DNA of 64,000 nt from Hydractinia symbiolongicarpus. Its lineage: Eukaryota > Cnidaria > Hydrozoa > Anthoathecata > Hydractiniidae. The DNA lies in the NCBI RefSeq assembly GCF_029227915.1, contig NC_079889.1, forward strand, positions 1,116,001 to 1,180,000, given 5' to 3'. Every line of letters starts with the position of its first letter. The stretch's first letter is position 1. This document shows, piece by piece, positions 12,207 through 24,559 of the stretch. A model generated the notes under the pieces. It ran no database searches, was not told where the DNA came from, and saw only the letters and a list, made by a program, of their open reading frames with translations. Made by a program: the position numbers and the translations under genes.

Positions 12207-13188
12207 ATGATTACTCTTGTATGTTTTGCTTTTATATTATCACTAAACGAATACAACGTATTGGTAAGACACTTTTATATTTACAAAATGACAAATATAA
12301 GATTCTAATTGCTACTTTAACCTTATTCGGTCCGGTGTTTTTCGAATATATTCCGCCCCTCTTACTCTCGATAACTTTCGATAGGCTTGTCTAAATTGTA
12401 TCAAACATGACACATTCTTATTGAGTGATAAAAGGAACAAAATGGCAGCAAGAAGTTTCTGGTTATGTCACTTTCTCTGTGACGTCATCGCTTAAAATTC
12501 ATTTGCTTTAGTTCTAGAGTGATCTTAAGTTATTTAACATGTTTTTCAGTTTTTAAAAAGCTTGCAACAGAAAACACGAAAAATTGCCCAAAAATCCAAT
12601 TATTTCCTTGATTTTCGGAGAAAATTCAAAAAATCAAGAAATCGGATTAATCACGTGTCCAAATTTGACAGAATGATTTCCCTTGATAAAACAAAGTTGT
12701 GTTGAAAGATAATCCTAACAGAAGTTATTATATTTTCCAGAATAAAAGGATTTCATAGAGTCTTTATTGGGTTGTTTCGAGTAATTACCAATATATAAGC
12801 CTCTGAGAGGTATGGGGCCTAAATATTTGGTGTGCAGGTGTATAAGAGTTACATTTTAAAACTCAGTAAGTTTCATAACCATAAAACATAGTAAAAAAAT
12901 TTATTAAAGAAAAATTGACAGGGGAGGGAGGGGCAGAGTCCTAGCTATTGCTTTGCAAATCTTTTCACGTACCACACGCATTATAATTAAGTTAATAGAG
13001 AAGCAAATAAATCAAGCAAATAACTGTAATGTTTTTTGTAGAGCTGCGAAACTTGCCTTTATATGCCTTGTCAAGATTCTGCTGATTGTGGCACATGTTT
13101 GTCCAGCCATGGCCAATGTGTGACATTTCACTGTAATTTGTTTTCTTGTATGGAACCGGGTGAAGACAGACTCCCATCAATTGGATAG
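12207..13188 (+). CDS. Small secreted cysteine-rich protein, copy 1
   Basis: Two exons: 12207-12263 (19 codons) and 13042-13188 (48 codons plus stop), giving 67 aa. The donor is TTG|GTAAGAC and the acceptor TTTTTTGTAG|AGC; the intron is phase 0. Exon 1 encodes only a hydrophobic leader (MITLVCFAFILSL...), consistent with a signal peptide. Exon 2 encodes the mature domain with eight cysteines spaced C-x2-C-x4-C-x5-C-x2-C-x6-C-x4-C-x4-C, including CGTC and QCVTF. It ends in a short acidic tail after C-x-EP and a TAG stop. Copy 3 at 32216 has identical spacing, copy 2 at 29333 nearly so. All three share the phase-0 intron exactly between leader and domain. I do not recognise the fold. It could be an antimicrobial, signalling, venom or matrix peptide; none of these is shown by the sequence. 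Confidence 0.75.
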
Positions 13189-15790
13189 TAGACGGCGATA
13201 GACGATATAAATAGATAAATATATAGCGTATGGTGAAAATATATTTTATTTTCAAACTAATTTTTTTGTCTTCTATGCTTATAAACTCTGCAGCTAATGC
13301 ATCACGAACCTACGCAGAGGAGATACTGTATGTTTAATTGGAATTTTGATTGTTTGACCTTAAGATCATATTCAGCATCACTGAATTGTGTATAAATTTT
13401 TAACTTAATCCGACATGTAGTATTAACGACACCGTCAAAGTATTACTAATTTTGTACCAATAAGCTTCTGTTTCAAGCAGAGATCAGAAAATTAAAAAAA
13501 AACTGTTTCAACAGGTTGTTTGCTTGCTGTATGAATCTAAAGATTTCACATTTTATCAAGTTCCAGTCGATGATCTCAAAATGATATTTATTTTGTTTGG
13601 CAAAGTTAAGAGACAGCAGCGGTACAATAAAGAAGAAGAATTTGGGAAAAGCGTATACTCGAAGCCCTGCGTATGATGTTGTATCACATAATTGTTTTTG
13701 GTAGAATCCATTTCAATTTAAACGAACTTGATGTAATACTAAATACTGATTGCGTAGAAAAATTCACGGGTGTTTGCGTAAGGTTTTCCATTATAGCTTT
13801 GGAAACTTGGCAGATTTGGGGTTAAATCAGTAACAGATTTTGTTTGCCGATGTCAAAAAATTCAAATTAAAGTTCATAAATATTCTAAGCTTAGGCAAAT
13901 TTCATCTTTTTTATTTTTACTTCATGCTGACAGGCGACACACGAAATATCGATGTTTGAGAAAGGCAAAAATATAAGATCCCGCGAAATAATAGACCTTT
14001 AGGGGTTTTTATTCTTTAAAATACACAAACCTTACATTGTGGCTCTAAAGCTTTGTACTTACATTTAAGTTAATGTTTATAGAAATCATAAATACTAAAC
14101 TAGTAAACTTAAAATTGCATTGTAGCAAGCAAGAAAATTTAGGACAAACTTTCATTCTTCATGAAACATACCTTTTTGATTCACTTCTCCTTCTTTACTG
14201 AAAACAGGTGAAAGAATTTGCTGATCAATATGCTTGATGTCAACATTAATTATATTCCATGTTCAGGAATTGCCCTTTTTTGGCTGTCTGCTATAGATGG
14301 AAAGCAGACACATATCCTCTATAGGATATTTTGTACAACATTTTGCTGTATAAAAATTCTTACGCGTAAAAAACACACATGACTGATTTGAACATATGTT
14401 GCTTACGTAAAACTAACAGCATAGATAGCTAGCCTTAATTTTTACAGGGCTTTTAAAAAGTACCGTAACACGTGTTTGCCCGAGCTAATCAGCGGCAAGC
14501 AATAAAAAAAATTAAAGAATTGTATTAAAGATAATTTTGGTCATTCCATGTACCAATTGTCTGTCCACAGTCTTTCAAATTCATCTGATACAACAACCCA
14601 TTTCTTGAGATTGCCTTAAATCAACATCGTTTCCCATACCGTTGTCTCTTTTATTGTTTGCGGTTTTTTGATGTGAAGATTGATTGCTGAAAACCATCTG
14701 ACACTGAATAACGAATGAGATGTTGAAGATTTGTGTTTTGTTTTTGTATGAGAAGTTAAAGCATCCAATTTGAAAATGTCAACAAAACAAGAGTGTGGAC
14801 AAAGCACAAATTTTTGTTTTTTTGTTGTTGTCGCCCATTTGACAACGTATAAACTACAGGTGAAAGGGGCTAAGCCGTAAAAAGGGGCGTTATGTTCTGC
14901 GTTCAGTGGGAATCACGCATTAGATTCAGTTGCACACCAGAAACTTTTGTAACCTTGATCGAGGTGTGACATGATGTCAACATAATTTCGCAAATTGTCA
15001 AATTGGACTAAATGATACAAATCAAATATATTTTTTATACAAATCAGGAAATTTGACTCCAACCTGTGTTGTTTTTATTTCTTTTACATGTTTAGCCCGG
15101 AATTGTTTTTATTTTGAGCTCATATTTTGAGCATTTTCTTTTTAATGTTTCGTAGTAGCTATTGCAGACATTGCGAAATCGTAACAATTAATTGCGCAAA
15201 AGTTTTATCCTCCCAAACAAAATATATTCCCTCATGTTTGCTGATTTGAACACAAAATTAGAAAAGGGTTAAAAATTTAAAGCAGTAAAATATAACGGTT
15301 TGTTTTTACCGGCTTGTATTTTTGGTAGTTACTCCTTCATTGTCTAACAGCCTTTGTCTGCACTAAGGAGTCGATTACATGAAACAAGGCGAATTGAATA
15401 TTTTACGCAGCTGTGAAAAGTGCCACCATCAACATGACCTTTCTTTGTCGCTTGAATTTCACTTCTTTATAGTCGTGATTTTCAAGCAAGCGTATTGATG
15501 ATAAACTGCTACGGAGTAGAGGTTTACATATTATTCTCACTGCTGTTTAAATTTTGGGCAAATCGCCCTAGAGTGCGTTGGGCTAATTTTTCAATACACA
15601 TAAAACCCGCACAAAAGTTGTGACAACTGGATTATAATTTCTATCGAGCCCCAGCTTGCTGGGGAAATAAAAAAAGCATTCCTTTTCACATCTAAGTGAC
15701 CCAATTTTACCAGGAACCTTTCAATGTACTGCTCGGCTTACCTGAACTTAAACGCTCAACTTGGCGTTCAACACTAAGCTACCCAGATTG
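13189..15790. other. Intergenic, nothing recognised
   Basis: About 2.6 kb of AT-rich sequence with no convincing ORF, splice-linked exon or RNA gene. The final part (about 15720-15790) contains a fragment (GGCGTTCAACACTAAGC) of the dispersed Helitron-like family that leads into the terminal units starting at 15791. Confidence 0.5.
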
Positions 15791-16250
15791 TCTCTTTAAT
15801 AACAGCCGTCGTCTGTCTGTCTATGCTTAAAATGGTACCGTAAGTATCGGGACACACGAAATGCGGTATATAAAGGACGTACGAACCCGTGCATTTATTT
15901 CTATAATAGTAGCTGAACTCTATCTAACTCTGTGCATAATGGTACCTCAAGTAGTAAGACACACGAAATGCGGTATATAAATGACGGGTAAACCCGTGGA
16001 TTTATCCATGGGCTACCGACTCGTCTCTTTAATAATAGCTGTTGTCTGTCTGTCTTTGCGCGAAATGGTCATACAGTAGCGAGACACACGAAATGCAGTG
16101 TATAAAGGACGGGCGATACCGAGGGTTCATCCGACTAGTTTTTATATATTAATGCCCTTATTCTGTATATGCGCCATTTTATAGCTGTGCTAAGGACACA
16201 CTAGAAGTGCATTATATAAAGGACAGGCTACTCACTAGGGTGCATATATT
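15791..16250 (+). mobile_element. Tandem decayed Helitron-like terminal units (four)
   Basis: Four head-to-tail units of roughly 110-120 bp. They share a start like TCTCTTTAATAATAGC (clear at 15791 and 16024), a GTCTGTCTGTC block, CACACGAAATGCGGTATATAAAGGACGGGC, then a hairpin (CCCGTGGATTTATCCATGGG at about 15993) and an end near CTAG or CTCG. A TC start, a subterminal hairpin 10-12 nt before the end and a CTAG terminus are Helitron-type signs. The copies differ by many substitutions, so they are old. Confidence 0.6.
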
Positions 16251-16530
16251 CAAAACTCAAACAAAAAATAGATTGTCACAACTTACTGACGAAAATATAT
16301 TATATATAGGTATACTGAATGGTTAAGTACGGACAAAATGGTTATGTTGTAAATAGTCGCAATAATAAGAATCTGTGTTGGAAAAAGAAGAAAATAATCG
16401 TTCAAACGCGTCTCTTAAAAACAGTTATAAAAAAAGACTAAAATTAAAAGAAAATCCTTACCAGATACCCTTATAGTAAGTAGCAGAGCTAAAAAGCATA
16501 CGGTTGCAACTGTACAAGCGAGCAACATTG

Positions 16531-16612
16531 TCCCCAGGGCTCTTTTGCGCCTATAATATTCTGATGGAGCAGTTTCGTCAGAACATCATAGGCGTAGAAT
16601 GGCCCTGGGGAC
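16531..16612. repeat. Short palindromic element (~82 bp)
   Basis: Inverted repeat with arms starting TCCCCAGGGC (16531) and ending GGCCCTGGGGA (16612). The inner part of each arm carries GCGCCTATAA/TCATAGGCG and TCTGA/TCAGA blocks around a loop of about 15 nt. It is MITE-like or a foldable RNA; no ORF is preserved. A solitary B-box-like GGTTCAAATCC lies just to its right at 16641. Confidence 0.6.
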
Positions 16613-16826
16613 GAGGTTGCAGGGTCCTCACAACATAGTAGGTTCAAATCCACTGGCCGATTTTTAATTTTTAACTTTCTCTTTTTCTTTTTATACATGT
16701 AATATTATTATTGACTATCAAATTTATTTACATTTATAAAAAATTATTTCGGTCATAAAAAAATAAAATTAGTATTTGTTTCGAAAATAAGCTTAGGTCT
16801 GCATAAGGATTATGTAATTTTGCAAC

Positions 16827-17055
16827 ATCTTCATCTCCAATGGTGCATTGGTAAGACTTTGTGCTAAGGTTCCGTGTGTTCCTAGTTCGATCCCCATCAA
16901 AGTTTCTCTTTATTTCCACAATTGCTTCACTTAATATTATAAATATATCTTCCAAACTTATACTAATGTGTCGCAGTAGCGCAGTGGGTAGCGCGGTTAC
17001 TTTGTGGCGTCAATGTCATAATTCGCGACACAAAAGTGGGTGAATCTTCAGGAAT
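16827..17055 (+). repeat. Two degenerate tRNA-like modules
   Basis: At about 16832-16895: A-box-like TGGTGCATTGGTAAGAC followed 30 nt later by B-box-like AGTTCGATCCCC. At about 16968-17055: TAGCGCAGTGGGTAGCGC, a good A box, followed by a decayed B box (GGTGAATCTTC). Neither folds into a full cloverleaf by eye. They are probably heads of tRNA-derived SINEs. Confidence 0.5.
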
Positions 17056-17987
17056 ACTGTATCCTAACCCGTAAACACCACAAGTAATGGTGAACTTTCC
17101 ATGTGGGTGGGTAGTTTAAGTAGAAGTGTAGAAAGTATAGTTAGAACTCTCCCTGTGCAAGCCGTGCGTAGCCGTGTCGTTGTAACGTGGTCGAGGGCGT
17201 CGTGGAGCGGGATTGACGGTGACGGTGTGACGAGTGGTGGACAACGAAGTGGAGACACTGAGAGATAGGTAGGTGAAGTGGTAAGTGAAATTCTTTTTTT
17301 AAAAAATAAAAAGCTGGATAACTTAAAAAAAAAAAAAAATTGAAAAAAAGATCTTAAAAAAATGAAATTTTTCAAACGCATTTAAGGGGCAGTTTGAAAT
17401 GAATTTTTTGATTGCATTGCTTTGTCGTTCATCGTACTGGATTAATTGGAGTTTCGTGTGCTTGTTTGTGTGTATCTTTTTATCTAGTTGGTTGTTTACT
17501 TGTTTGTTTACTTGTTTACGTCATGGGGAACCGTAAAAACAAGAAAATGAGCCCAAAACAATGAAATTCGTAAAGATTTTGGGAAAAATCGATAATTTTC
17601 GAGTTTTTAGGGTGAATAAGAGAAACTCGAAAATAAATACGATGAAAAATGACTTTAGTGTGAATAAAATGACGTAAAGTCGACAGTTTTAGTGTGAATA
17701 AAAGGAATCATAAACAACGAACGTATAAAATAAGATAAATACAATAAGAAAACAAAGCAACAATAGAAAATATATCCTTTCTTGATATAAATGGAGAGAA
17801 AGACAGAAAATCGACGGTAAAGAACGATAGAAAATGAAAATCTGTGCGCAAATGATAAAGTATAACGACACAAATGTATCAGCCAACAGCGCATTTTACA
17901 AACATCGCGCATAATTATTTACTTTGAAAAAAATTAAAATGTTTCCGCAAAACTTTTAAGATCGATGTTAAAACGCACATTCTCATT

Positions 17988-18408
17988 GCGACCGTGGTGT
18001 AGTGGTTAGCAGGTTGACACACTGTAAAGGTAATCCAGGTTCGAGTCTTGTCGGCGTGATTGTGAAAACTTTTCACTGTTAAAAAAAATCCATATCTGTC
18101 CGTGAATCAAAACCGATGTTGAAGCAACCATTCTCATTGAGTCGGTGGTGTAGTGGTTAGCACGTTGATGTACTGTAAAGATAAACCAGGCTCGAGTCCT
18201 GTCGGCGTGATTACGAAATCTTTTCATTGTTAAAAAAATTCAAGTCTGTCTGTGAATCAAAACCGATGTTAAAACAACCCTTTTCATTGCGACAATAGTG
18301 TAGTGGTTAGCACAAAACCAGGTTCGAGTCCGTTCTTAAGCTGTGGTATAGTGGTTAGCACGTTGAAACACTTTAAAAGTAAACCAGGTTGGAGTCCTGC
18401 CGATGTAG
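17988..18408 (+). repeat. Array of four tRNA-like modules
   Basis: Modules at about 17988-18060, 18139-18211, 18290-18332 and 18340-18408. Each has an A box like GGTGTAGTGGTTAGCAC and a B box like GGTTCGAGTCC. Modules 1 and 2 are 151 bp apart and share flanks (GTGAATCAAAACCGATGTT), so they are tandem duplicates. In module 3 the anticodon region is deleted and the A box joins almost directly to the B box. D and T arms are recognisable; the anticodon arm pairs poorly, so functional tRNAs are unlikely. A tRNA-derived repeat is the best reading. Confidence 0.6.
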
Positions 18409-18524
18409 TTATATCATTCAGCGTACTTGTAAGCCAGAACGAAGCATCATTTTTCAGGAGTAGTAACTGACAGATAAACTCCACTCTTGGCCAATTGTCT
18501 CAAATAACCTTTTTATATTAATTT

Positions 18525-18594
18525 CAACTGAGTGGGATTTGAACCCACATTGAAGCATGATATATGCTCTGCTCTACCATTGAGCTATCAGTTG
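18525..18594 (-). tRNA. tRNA-like gene with complete cloverleaf (possible Ile-UAU)
   Basis: Read on the minus strand, 70 nt fold as a cloverleaf: acceptor CAACTGA/TCAGTTG (7 perfect pairs), D stem GCTC/GAGC with AATGGTA loop, anticodon stem GAGCA/TGCTT, and T stem GTGGG/CCCAC with TTCAAAT loop. The 7-nt anticodon loop TATATCA places TAT at 34-36. Two points argue against a working tRNA: position 33 is A instead of the near-universal T, and the first base is C. It could be a tRNA pseudogene or a SINE head. The perfect acceptor, D and T stems set it apart from the decayed modules to its left. Confidence 0.5.
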
Positions 18595-18839
18595 TTCAGT
18601 AAAAAAAAAGTTTGTCACCAAAATACACACCGCTCTGCTGGAACTTTTTAATTGTTAGAGAAATTACCAACATTCCAATTACGGTGTTAGTTTGCGGATA
18701 CTGTATGCTGGAATAAAAAATAGAAATTGTCAGAAACAGAAGTAAACGCAAAAATGTATATGTACCTGGTGTCATTTTAAGAAAGGTTTGTGTAATTCTT
18801 CGTTCTGTTTGTCATTAACATCCGTTGTTAAATAATTAT

Positions 18840-19740
18840 CTAAGGAAAAATTACATAATAAAAATGCATTTATTTTCGCTTATGTTGTATTACAAAAACA
18901 TCTGAGGTAAATAAAAATGCATTAAGTTTAGTTTCATTTGTATTAAAAGGAAAAAAAACACGGAGTTAAATCTTTGTATTACCAAAAATGATTGTGTACA
19001 GGACAAAATACATTTGTTACAAAAAAAGATTATTTTAGGAAAGTTTTGTTTATATTACAAAAAATTATTATTTGAGGAAAATATACATACTTAATCCTTG
19101 TATTACCAAAAAATAATTGTTTAAGAAAAAAATGCATAAATAATTGTTTACAATACAAAAAATGATTTTCTGAGGAAAAAAAACATAGTTAATCTTTGTA
19201 TTACTGAAAATAATCGTTTAAAGATAAAATACAGAAACATTTTTGTTTGTATTTCAAAAAATGATTATTTGAGGAAAAATACATAGTTAATCTTTGTATT
19301 ACTGAAAATAATCGTTTAAAGATAAAATGCAGAAACATTTTTGTTTGTATTTCAAAAAATGATTATTTGAGGAAAAAATACATAGTTAATCTTTGTATTA
19401 CTGAAAATAATCGTTTAAAGATAAAATGCAGAAACATTTTTGTTTGTATTTCAAAAAATGATTATTTGAGGAAAAAATACATAGTTAATCTTTGTATTAC
19501 TGAAAATAATCGTTTAAAGATAAAATGCAGAAACATTTTTGTTTGTATTTCAAAAAATGATTATTTGAGGAAAAAATACATAGTTAATCTTTGTATTACT
19601 GAAAAAATCGTTTAAAGATAAAATACAGAAACATTTTTGTTTGTATTTCAAAAAATGATTATTTGAGGAAAAAATACATAGTTAATCTTTGTACCAACAA
19701 AAATAATTGTTTAAGGAAAGAATACATAAATAAAAAATGC
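18840..19740 (+). repeat. 99-bp minisatellite
   Basis: Tandem units of 99 bp, each with GAGGAAAAAATACATAG, TTAATCTTTGTATTACTGAA, TCGTTTAAAGATAAAATGC and TTTTTGTTTGTATTTC blocks. About five copies between roughly 19170 and 19690 are nearly identical; copies to the left (from about 18840) and the last one are diverged. Because 99 is a multiple of three, one frame stays open through about 2.5 units. I read that ORF as a by-product, not a gene. Confidence 0.85.
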
Positions 19741-20116
19741 ATTGTTCTTTTTGTTTTTATTACAAAAATAATTCTCGAGAAAAAAAAGACAAAAAAAACG
19801 CAATGGTGTAAAATCAAAAATACTAAATAAAGAGGTAGACAAGAATAGCATATCCTCCAAAGAAATATCAGACAAAATTATTGGTCAGATAAATTATTTG
19901 TCACCTAGAGAAAATTTTATCAGTTTTGTTCCTTTTTAAAAATTGTTGCCGTTTACATTTTTTTTCTAGATACTGTAGAAACGCTTAAAACAACTATAGT
20001 TTTAAATGAGTATATGTCCAATAAAGAAAAATTATATTACGTCTGTATTTAAACTCGCAAGACAAAGGGTCATAGAAGAAGCAATAGAAATCTAAGACAA
20101 GAGATACATAACTTAC

Positions 20117-23100
20117 TTGAGAAATTCTTTCCTTAGATTTTTTTCTTGACGTTCTTCATCTCTCGTTGTTGTTTCCTCAGAAGATTTTTTTTTGAAATCT
20201 CTGGTTGCATTAAACGTGAAAAGATATTTTGGGAACAGGATTTTCAAGTATCGAACAAAATGATTACAAAACAGCTTTCACATTTTAAGCTTTTATGTGA
20301 GGCGAGTCTTGTCTCTTCAAAATCAACGAGGATCTGAATGCGAAAGTGAAGCCAATTCCTTAAAAATAGAAAGTAAATGTCTCAGTTCAAAATCAAGGCA
20401 AGGTGCTTTCTGGCTCGACTTTGAATAAATGACGCAAAAACTACAAATGCCTTACCGCGCAGCTCTTTATTTTCTTTTTTCTTCAGTCCTTTTCATCACC
20501 TTACTTTGGCGTCATTCTTGGTAAATAGAACATGTGTTAGGTCTACATAATAAAAAGAATGTTTCCGAACTTATTTTAAACATAGTCATCGGAATCTTTG
20601 CAACTAAAGTAACATACATTGGTTGATAGGCCTAAGTAAAGTACCTGCATTCTCTCGGTCCTTTTTCGTGATAAAGGTGAAGGTGAAGGGAGTCCCGGTT
20701 CCCGGTTCCCTGGTAGGTACAGGGACGATGTAAATATTACATTTTTTGTTGATTGGCTAGTAGGGGAAACTTAGTAACTTTGCAAACAGCTTATATGTGC
20801 ACTGAGGGAGCATGGAGAACGAACGTTATACGTAATATTGTATTTCGAGATAAGGAATTGTGGACGTTACTTACTGCGACACTTTGTTTTAAGTTGTTTG
20901 TTTAATGCATAATTTTAGTAACGCACAAAATCGACAGAACAAATTGCTTGAAACACTTTCATGTTAACTCTTTCTAGGACACCGTCAGTACAAGATTCAC
21001 AACTAGGTTCTAAAAAATTTCAAGGTTTCTAGCAAGTATTGCACAGTACGGACATTTGTCATCAGGTGTAACTGCTCGGTGATGTACGCAAAAAAAAAAC
21101 AGTTTTTTTTATCAGACTAAACTAAAATAATAATCCTAGGTTAAGTTCCAGTTACGTTCAAGTTAATGCGTAATTTATAAATGTGTTGAAAGGGGGGGGG
21201 GAGTTGTGAGTTGGTGAAAAGTTCAAGGCGTTCGATATTTAAGCTATCCTGTACCGGGAGATTGCTTTACATAGTATAATACGCAAGCTTAAAGGTTAGG
21301 TTAAAAAGATAATATATATTGGAATACAAATAGGGAAGGTTGGGGCTGATCGGAACATTTTCTCGTCTCTTTAATTAATACAATACACAATGTTTTATAA
21401 TACATGATGTAATATACAAAATGTACCGTTTTCAAATAATCTAAAAAAAGAAAAAGTATATTTGAAATTTTTCGCGACGTTTTCCTTTGAGGAATATTTA
21501 GAAATGCACGGCAACTAAAATTCTACATTTTTTTAAAATTTCACATCGCCTCTTTTTTGGAACCCGACTCAATATGTAGTTTCATATAAAAAAAAGAGAA
21601 GTTAAATTTGAATTTAATCAAATGTCAGCCAAGACTTTCTTAAAAAAGATTTTCTAACGAAAAACCGTAACAACAAAAAAAACAAAATGGTGCATTGTGT
21701 CTCTGATATCAATCCATACTGCAGTCGTTTAAGTATCTATGGCTGTATGAATCAGATTTTTTCTCATCTCATATCACAAAAATGATATCTCTGTCTCCTT
21801 TCTTGCAAAGTGGGTGTTGTACGACACAGCTAAATTAGCAACATAATAATGCAGTACCAGTTTGGTAAGCCCTGGATAAGAAAATAAAATAAAAACAAAT
21901 TTTCGGTCTCCTTCTTTTTTTTTATATTCAGTAAAGGAAACTTACCCCAGATATTTGTCGCGTATATGTCTCTTCACAACTAAAATAGAAAACTAACAGA
22001 AAGCAACCTTTTTTGATAAGTGAAAGTATTTTGAAATCCGAATATATAAAACGCTACATAATGCGAGTATGTAAGTTCACGAGGTCAGTAAAAAGGGATA
22101 CGGTTAAAGTGTAAGTATATACAAAACTTACATGTGCACTTCGTCCGAAGCCAAGCTTAAGTCATGGTCTATACACAAAATATAATCAGAGGTTAAAAAT
22201 TAAGAACTAAGATGTTTTTTTATGAAAAAGATGAGTCTGACTCCAAGTGGTAAGCGCGGGTACTTACATGAAAGATTGCGCTCCCCAAGGCTCCTTGCAT
22301 TCCATTAACTAAGACAAGATATATATATATTATTAATAAAAATAATCACAATAATGAAAATAAACACACCAATACATTTCTTAAAGGAAGAACGAAAAAT
22401 TCGACCTCATCTTACATGCTGACTTTTTGCTTGTTGGGTGCAAACAAAAAAAACAAGAAGCCCTGCGGCTTAAAGATTTTCGCCATTAGCAATAATCTGA
22501 AAAAGTACTGAACTTTAAAGAGGACTGTGTAATATCATGGGTGAACAAAATCATTGAATATTCTAAAATTTTAAAATTTAATTTTTGATTATTATTGTAA
22601 CTGTAAATCATAGCTAACTTAACTTACATAAACTTCATTTCTCTATAAGAACAATTTTAAAAGAAAAATAATAAACCTGAAAATTGATGAACAATAAAAA
22701 CAAAATAAGAACAACGGCAAGTCTGAAAATTTATCTATTTTTTCTTTTTTTTAAAAGATTCCGCCTTCGCTAGCGAAAATCAACTAACTATAAAACTCAC
22801 AATTCCTTTTTAGGTAGGACAAGTTTACAACAACATACAGACGAGGACAAATGGTACTACTTGATCACTTACATGTAGATCTCGCTTGATTATTCTTTTT
22901 CTAAATAAAATGATTCTTTTAAAAATACGGGAAAAAGGAAAAAAATAACAATGACAAGACCAGGAAGAAAAAAAAGAAATAAAGTGTCTATAGATCAGGA
23001 ACATTCTACAAAATGATGATAGTGAATAAAAATGGTAATGCGTGATCACTTACATGCAGTTATCGCATGTTTAGTCTTCTTTTAAATAAAATGATCCTAT

Positions 23101-24063
23101 AACAATAATAAAATAAAAAGTAAAAAAAATAACAATGAAAAGAAAAGGATAAAATAAAATATATAAGATTTCTATTGATTAGGAACAGTTTACAAATCAT
23201 TGATAGTGAGTGCAAATGCTAACACGTGACCACTTACATAAAGACTTTGTTTGCCCAAACTCCTTAAACTGTCATCTAAAAGGGATTAAAATTGGATATT
23301 AAATAATACACAGTAAAAATATAAAAGAATAACGAAAATAAAAATGAAAAACAACAATATTAGGCTCGGTATTTGTACTTTCTCATAAATGAAGGTTAAT
23401 TCTGGAGAGAATTTTTATGAGTATAGAAAAAGACCTTCATATAAACTATTTAAGAGAACCTAAATTTGAAATTCTGTAATACCTTAAACTTTCTAATATA
23501 GACGCTTGCTTTACACAAGCTTTTAGGCACTTTATGATTGAGTGCAATGTAATGCAAAGGTGGAGAGCTTAAATACTCCCATACGGTGCCTGAGGCTTGT
23601 AGTTCGAAATAAAAGCAAGCAATTGTTCTAATACCACTTTTTAACTACTAGGTTATATACATAAAAATCTGGAATCTAAATTGAGCGTTAGCCATGGTCA
23701 TTCCTTCTGCTTTTGCTTCACTGTTCCATTTAATTTTTTAAAACATTGATGGAAAAAGAATTGATAATAAACAGAATAGAAGGACCCTTGTGCGTCTTAC
23801 AAAATTCACTGGAGAAGCAAAATTTACCTTTTTCTCTTGATATTCAATCTGTTACACAACATATATTTCCCAAAATCAATAATTAAATGAGTTTTTTTGA
23901 ATTTTCCACCAAAGGAACAACATGTTTGCTATTTTCCACGTTAAATTTCTCCCTAAGGGGTAGTTTATTTGTTTCGCTTCGTTTATCTTTATACACCAAC
24001 TTTAAAGGGGCTACAAAACTAGCTGTTGATACTTAAGATTTTGTGACTTACACGAAAGTCGAG
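20117..24063 (-). other. Cluster of very short exon-like segments, unproven gene
   Basis: On the minus strand there is a series of segments bounded by AG acceptors and strong donors: 24063-24052 (12 nt), 23275-23238 (38), 23078-23054 (25), 22900-22873 (28), 22642-22628 (15), 22308-22268 (41), 22168-22132 (37) and 21979-21946 (34). Donors also occur at 22415, 20456 and 20117. Most donors read AT|GTAAGT. Parts of 22840-23240 are tandem repeats of about 185-200 bp, each carrying one donor. Some links keep frame (22900-22873 to 22168-22132 to 21979-21946), others do not, so either some are alternatives or the pattern is chance plus repetition. No protein domain is visible. The rest of 19741-24260 shows no other gene. 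Confidence 0.25.
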
Positions 24064-24269
24064 CTAATGGCGGTGGAAAAGTTTACGAGCACTTAGGTCA
24101 AAACAACAAAAAGTGAAATCGTTTTTAATATCATAGTGGACATACAAATATAACTGAAAACGACAGAAACGTTTTTTCTTCGTGTATTTGATATCCATAA
24201 TTTATTTGACATAAGCATTCGCTTGCTATTAAATTAAATTTTCTGATAAAAAAACCTTAAAACTAGCTG

Positions 24270-24401
24270 GACAGCTATATCTATATTATAATACCCGTAT
24301 ACGTCCGTCTGTCTGTCACGCAAAATTGTAACGAAACGCACGCAATGCGGTATAAAATTAGACGGGCGAACCCGTGGATTTTTCCACGGGCTAACGACTA
24401 G
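24270..24401 (+). mobile_element. Helitron-like terminal unit
   Basis: Contains GTCCGTCTGTCTGTC, a GCACGCAATGCGG block, GACGGGCGAA, the perfect hairpin CCCGTGGATTTTTCCACGGG (24371-24390), then CTAACGA and terminal CTAG (24398-24401) followed by T. The spacing of hairpin to CTAG fits a Helitron 3' end. Confidence 0.65.
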
Positions 24402-24559
24402 TATACTAAAAACAGTGTGTAATAAACAGAACACTCGAAAATCTAATACAAGAAATTAACTTCAGGAAGGTAATTAATACCTGTGAAAAGATTTTAAAGT
24501 CATTTTCGTTGCCCAACTGACTTTATGTGCAAAGGTCTTGTAGGTTTAATTTAGAAGAA

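Noticed and set aside
15791-16250. CRISPR-like spaced repeats
   Set aside because: Repeats are long, diverged and have transposon-end hairpins; the window is eukaryotic.
19367-19615. 82-codon repetitive ORF
   Set aside because: Stays open only because the 99-bp minisatellite unit is a multiple of three; it has no gene context.
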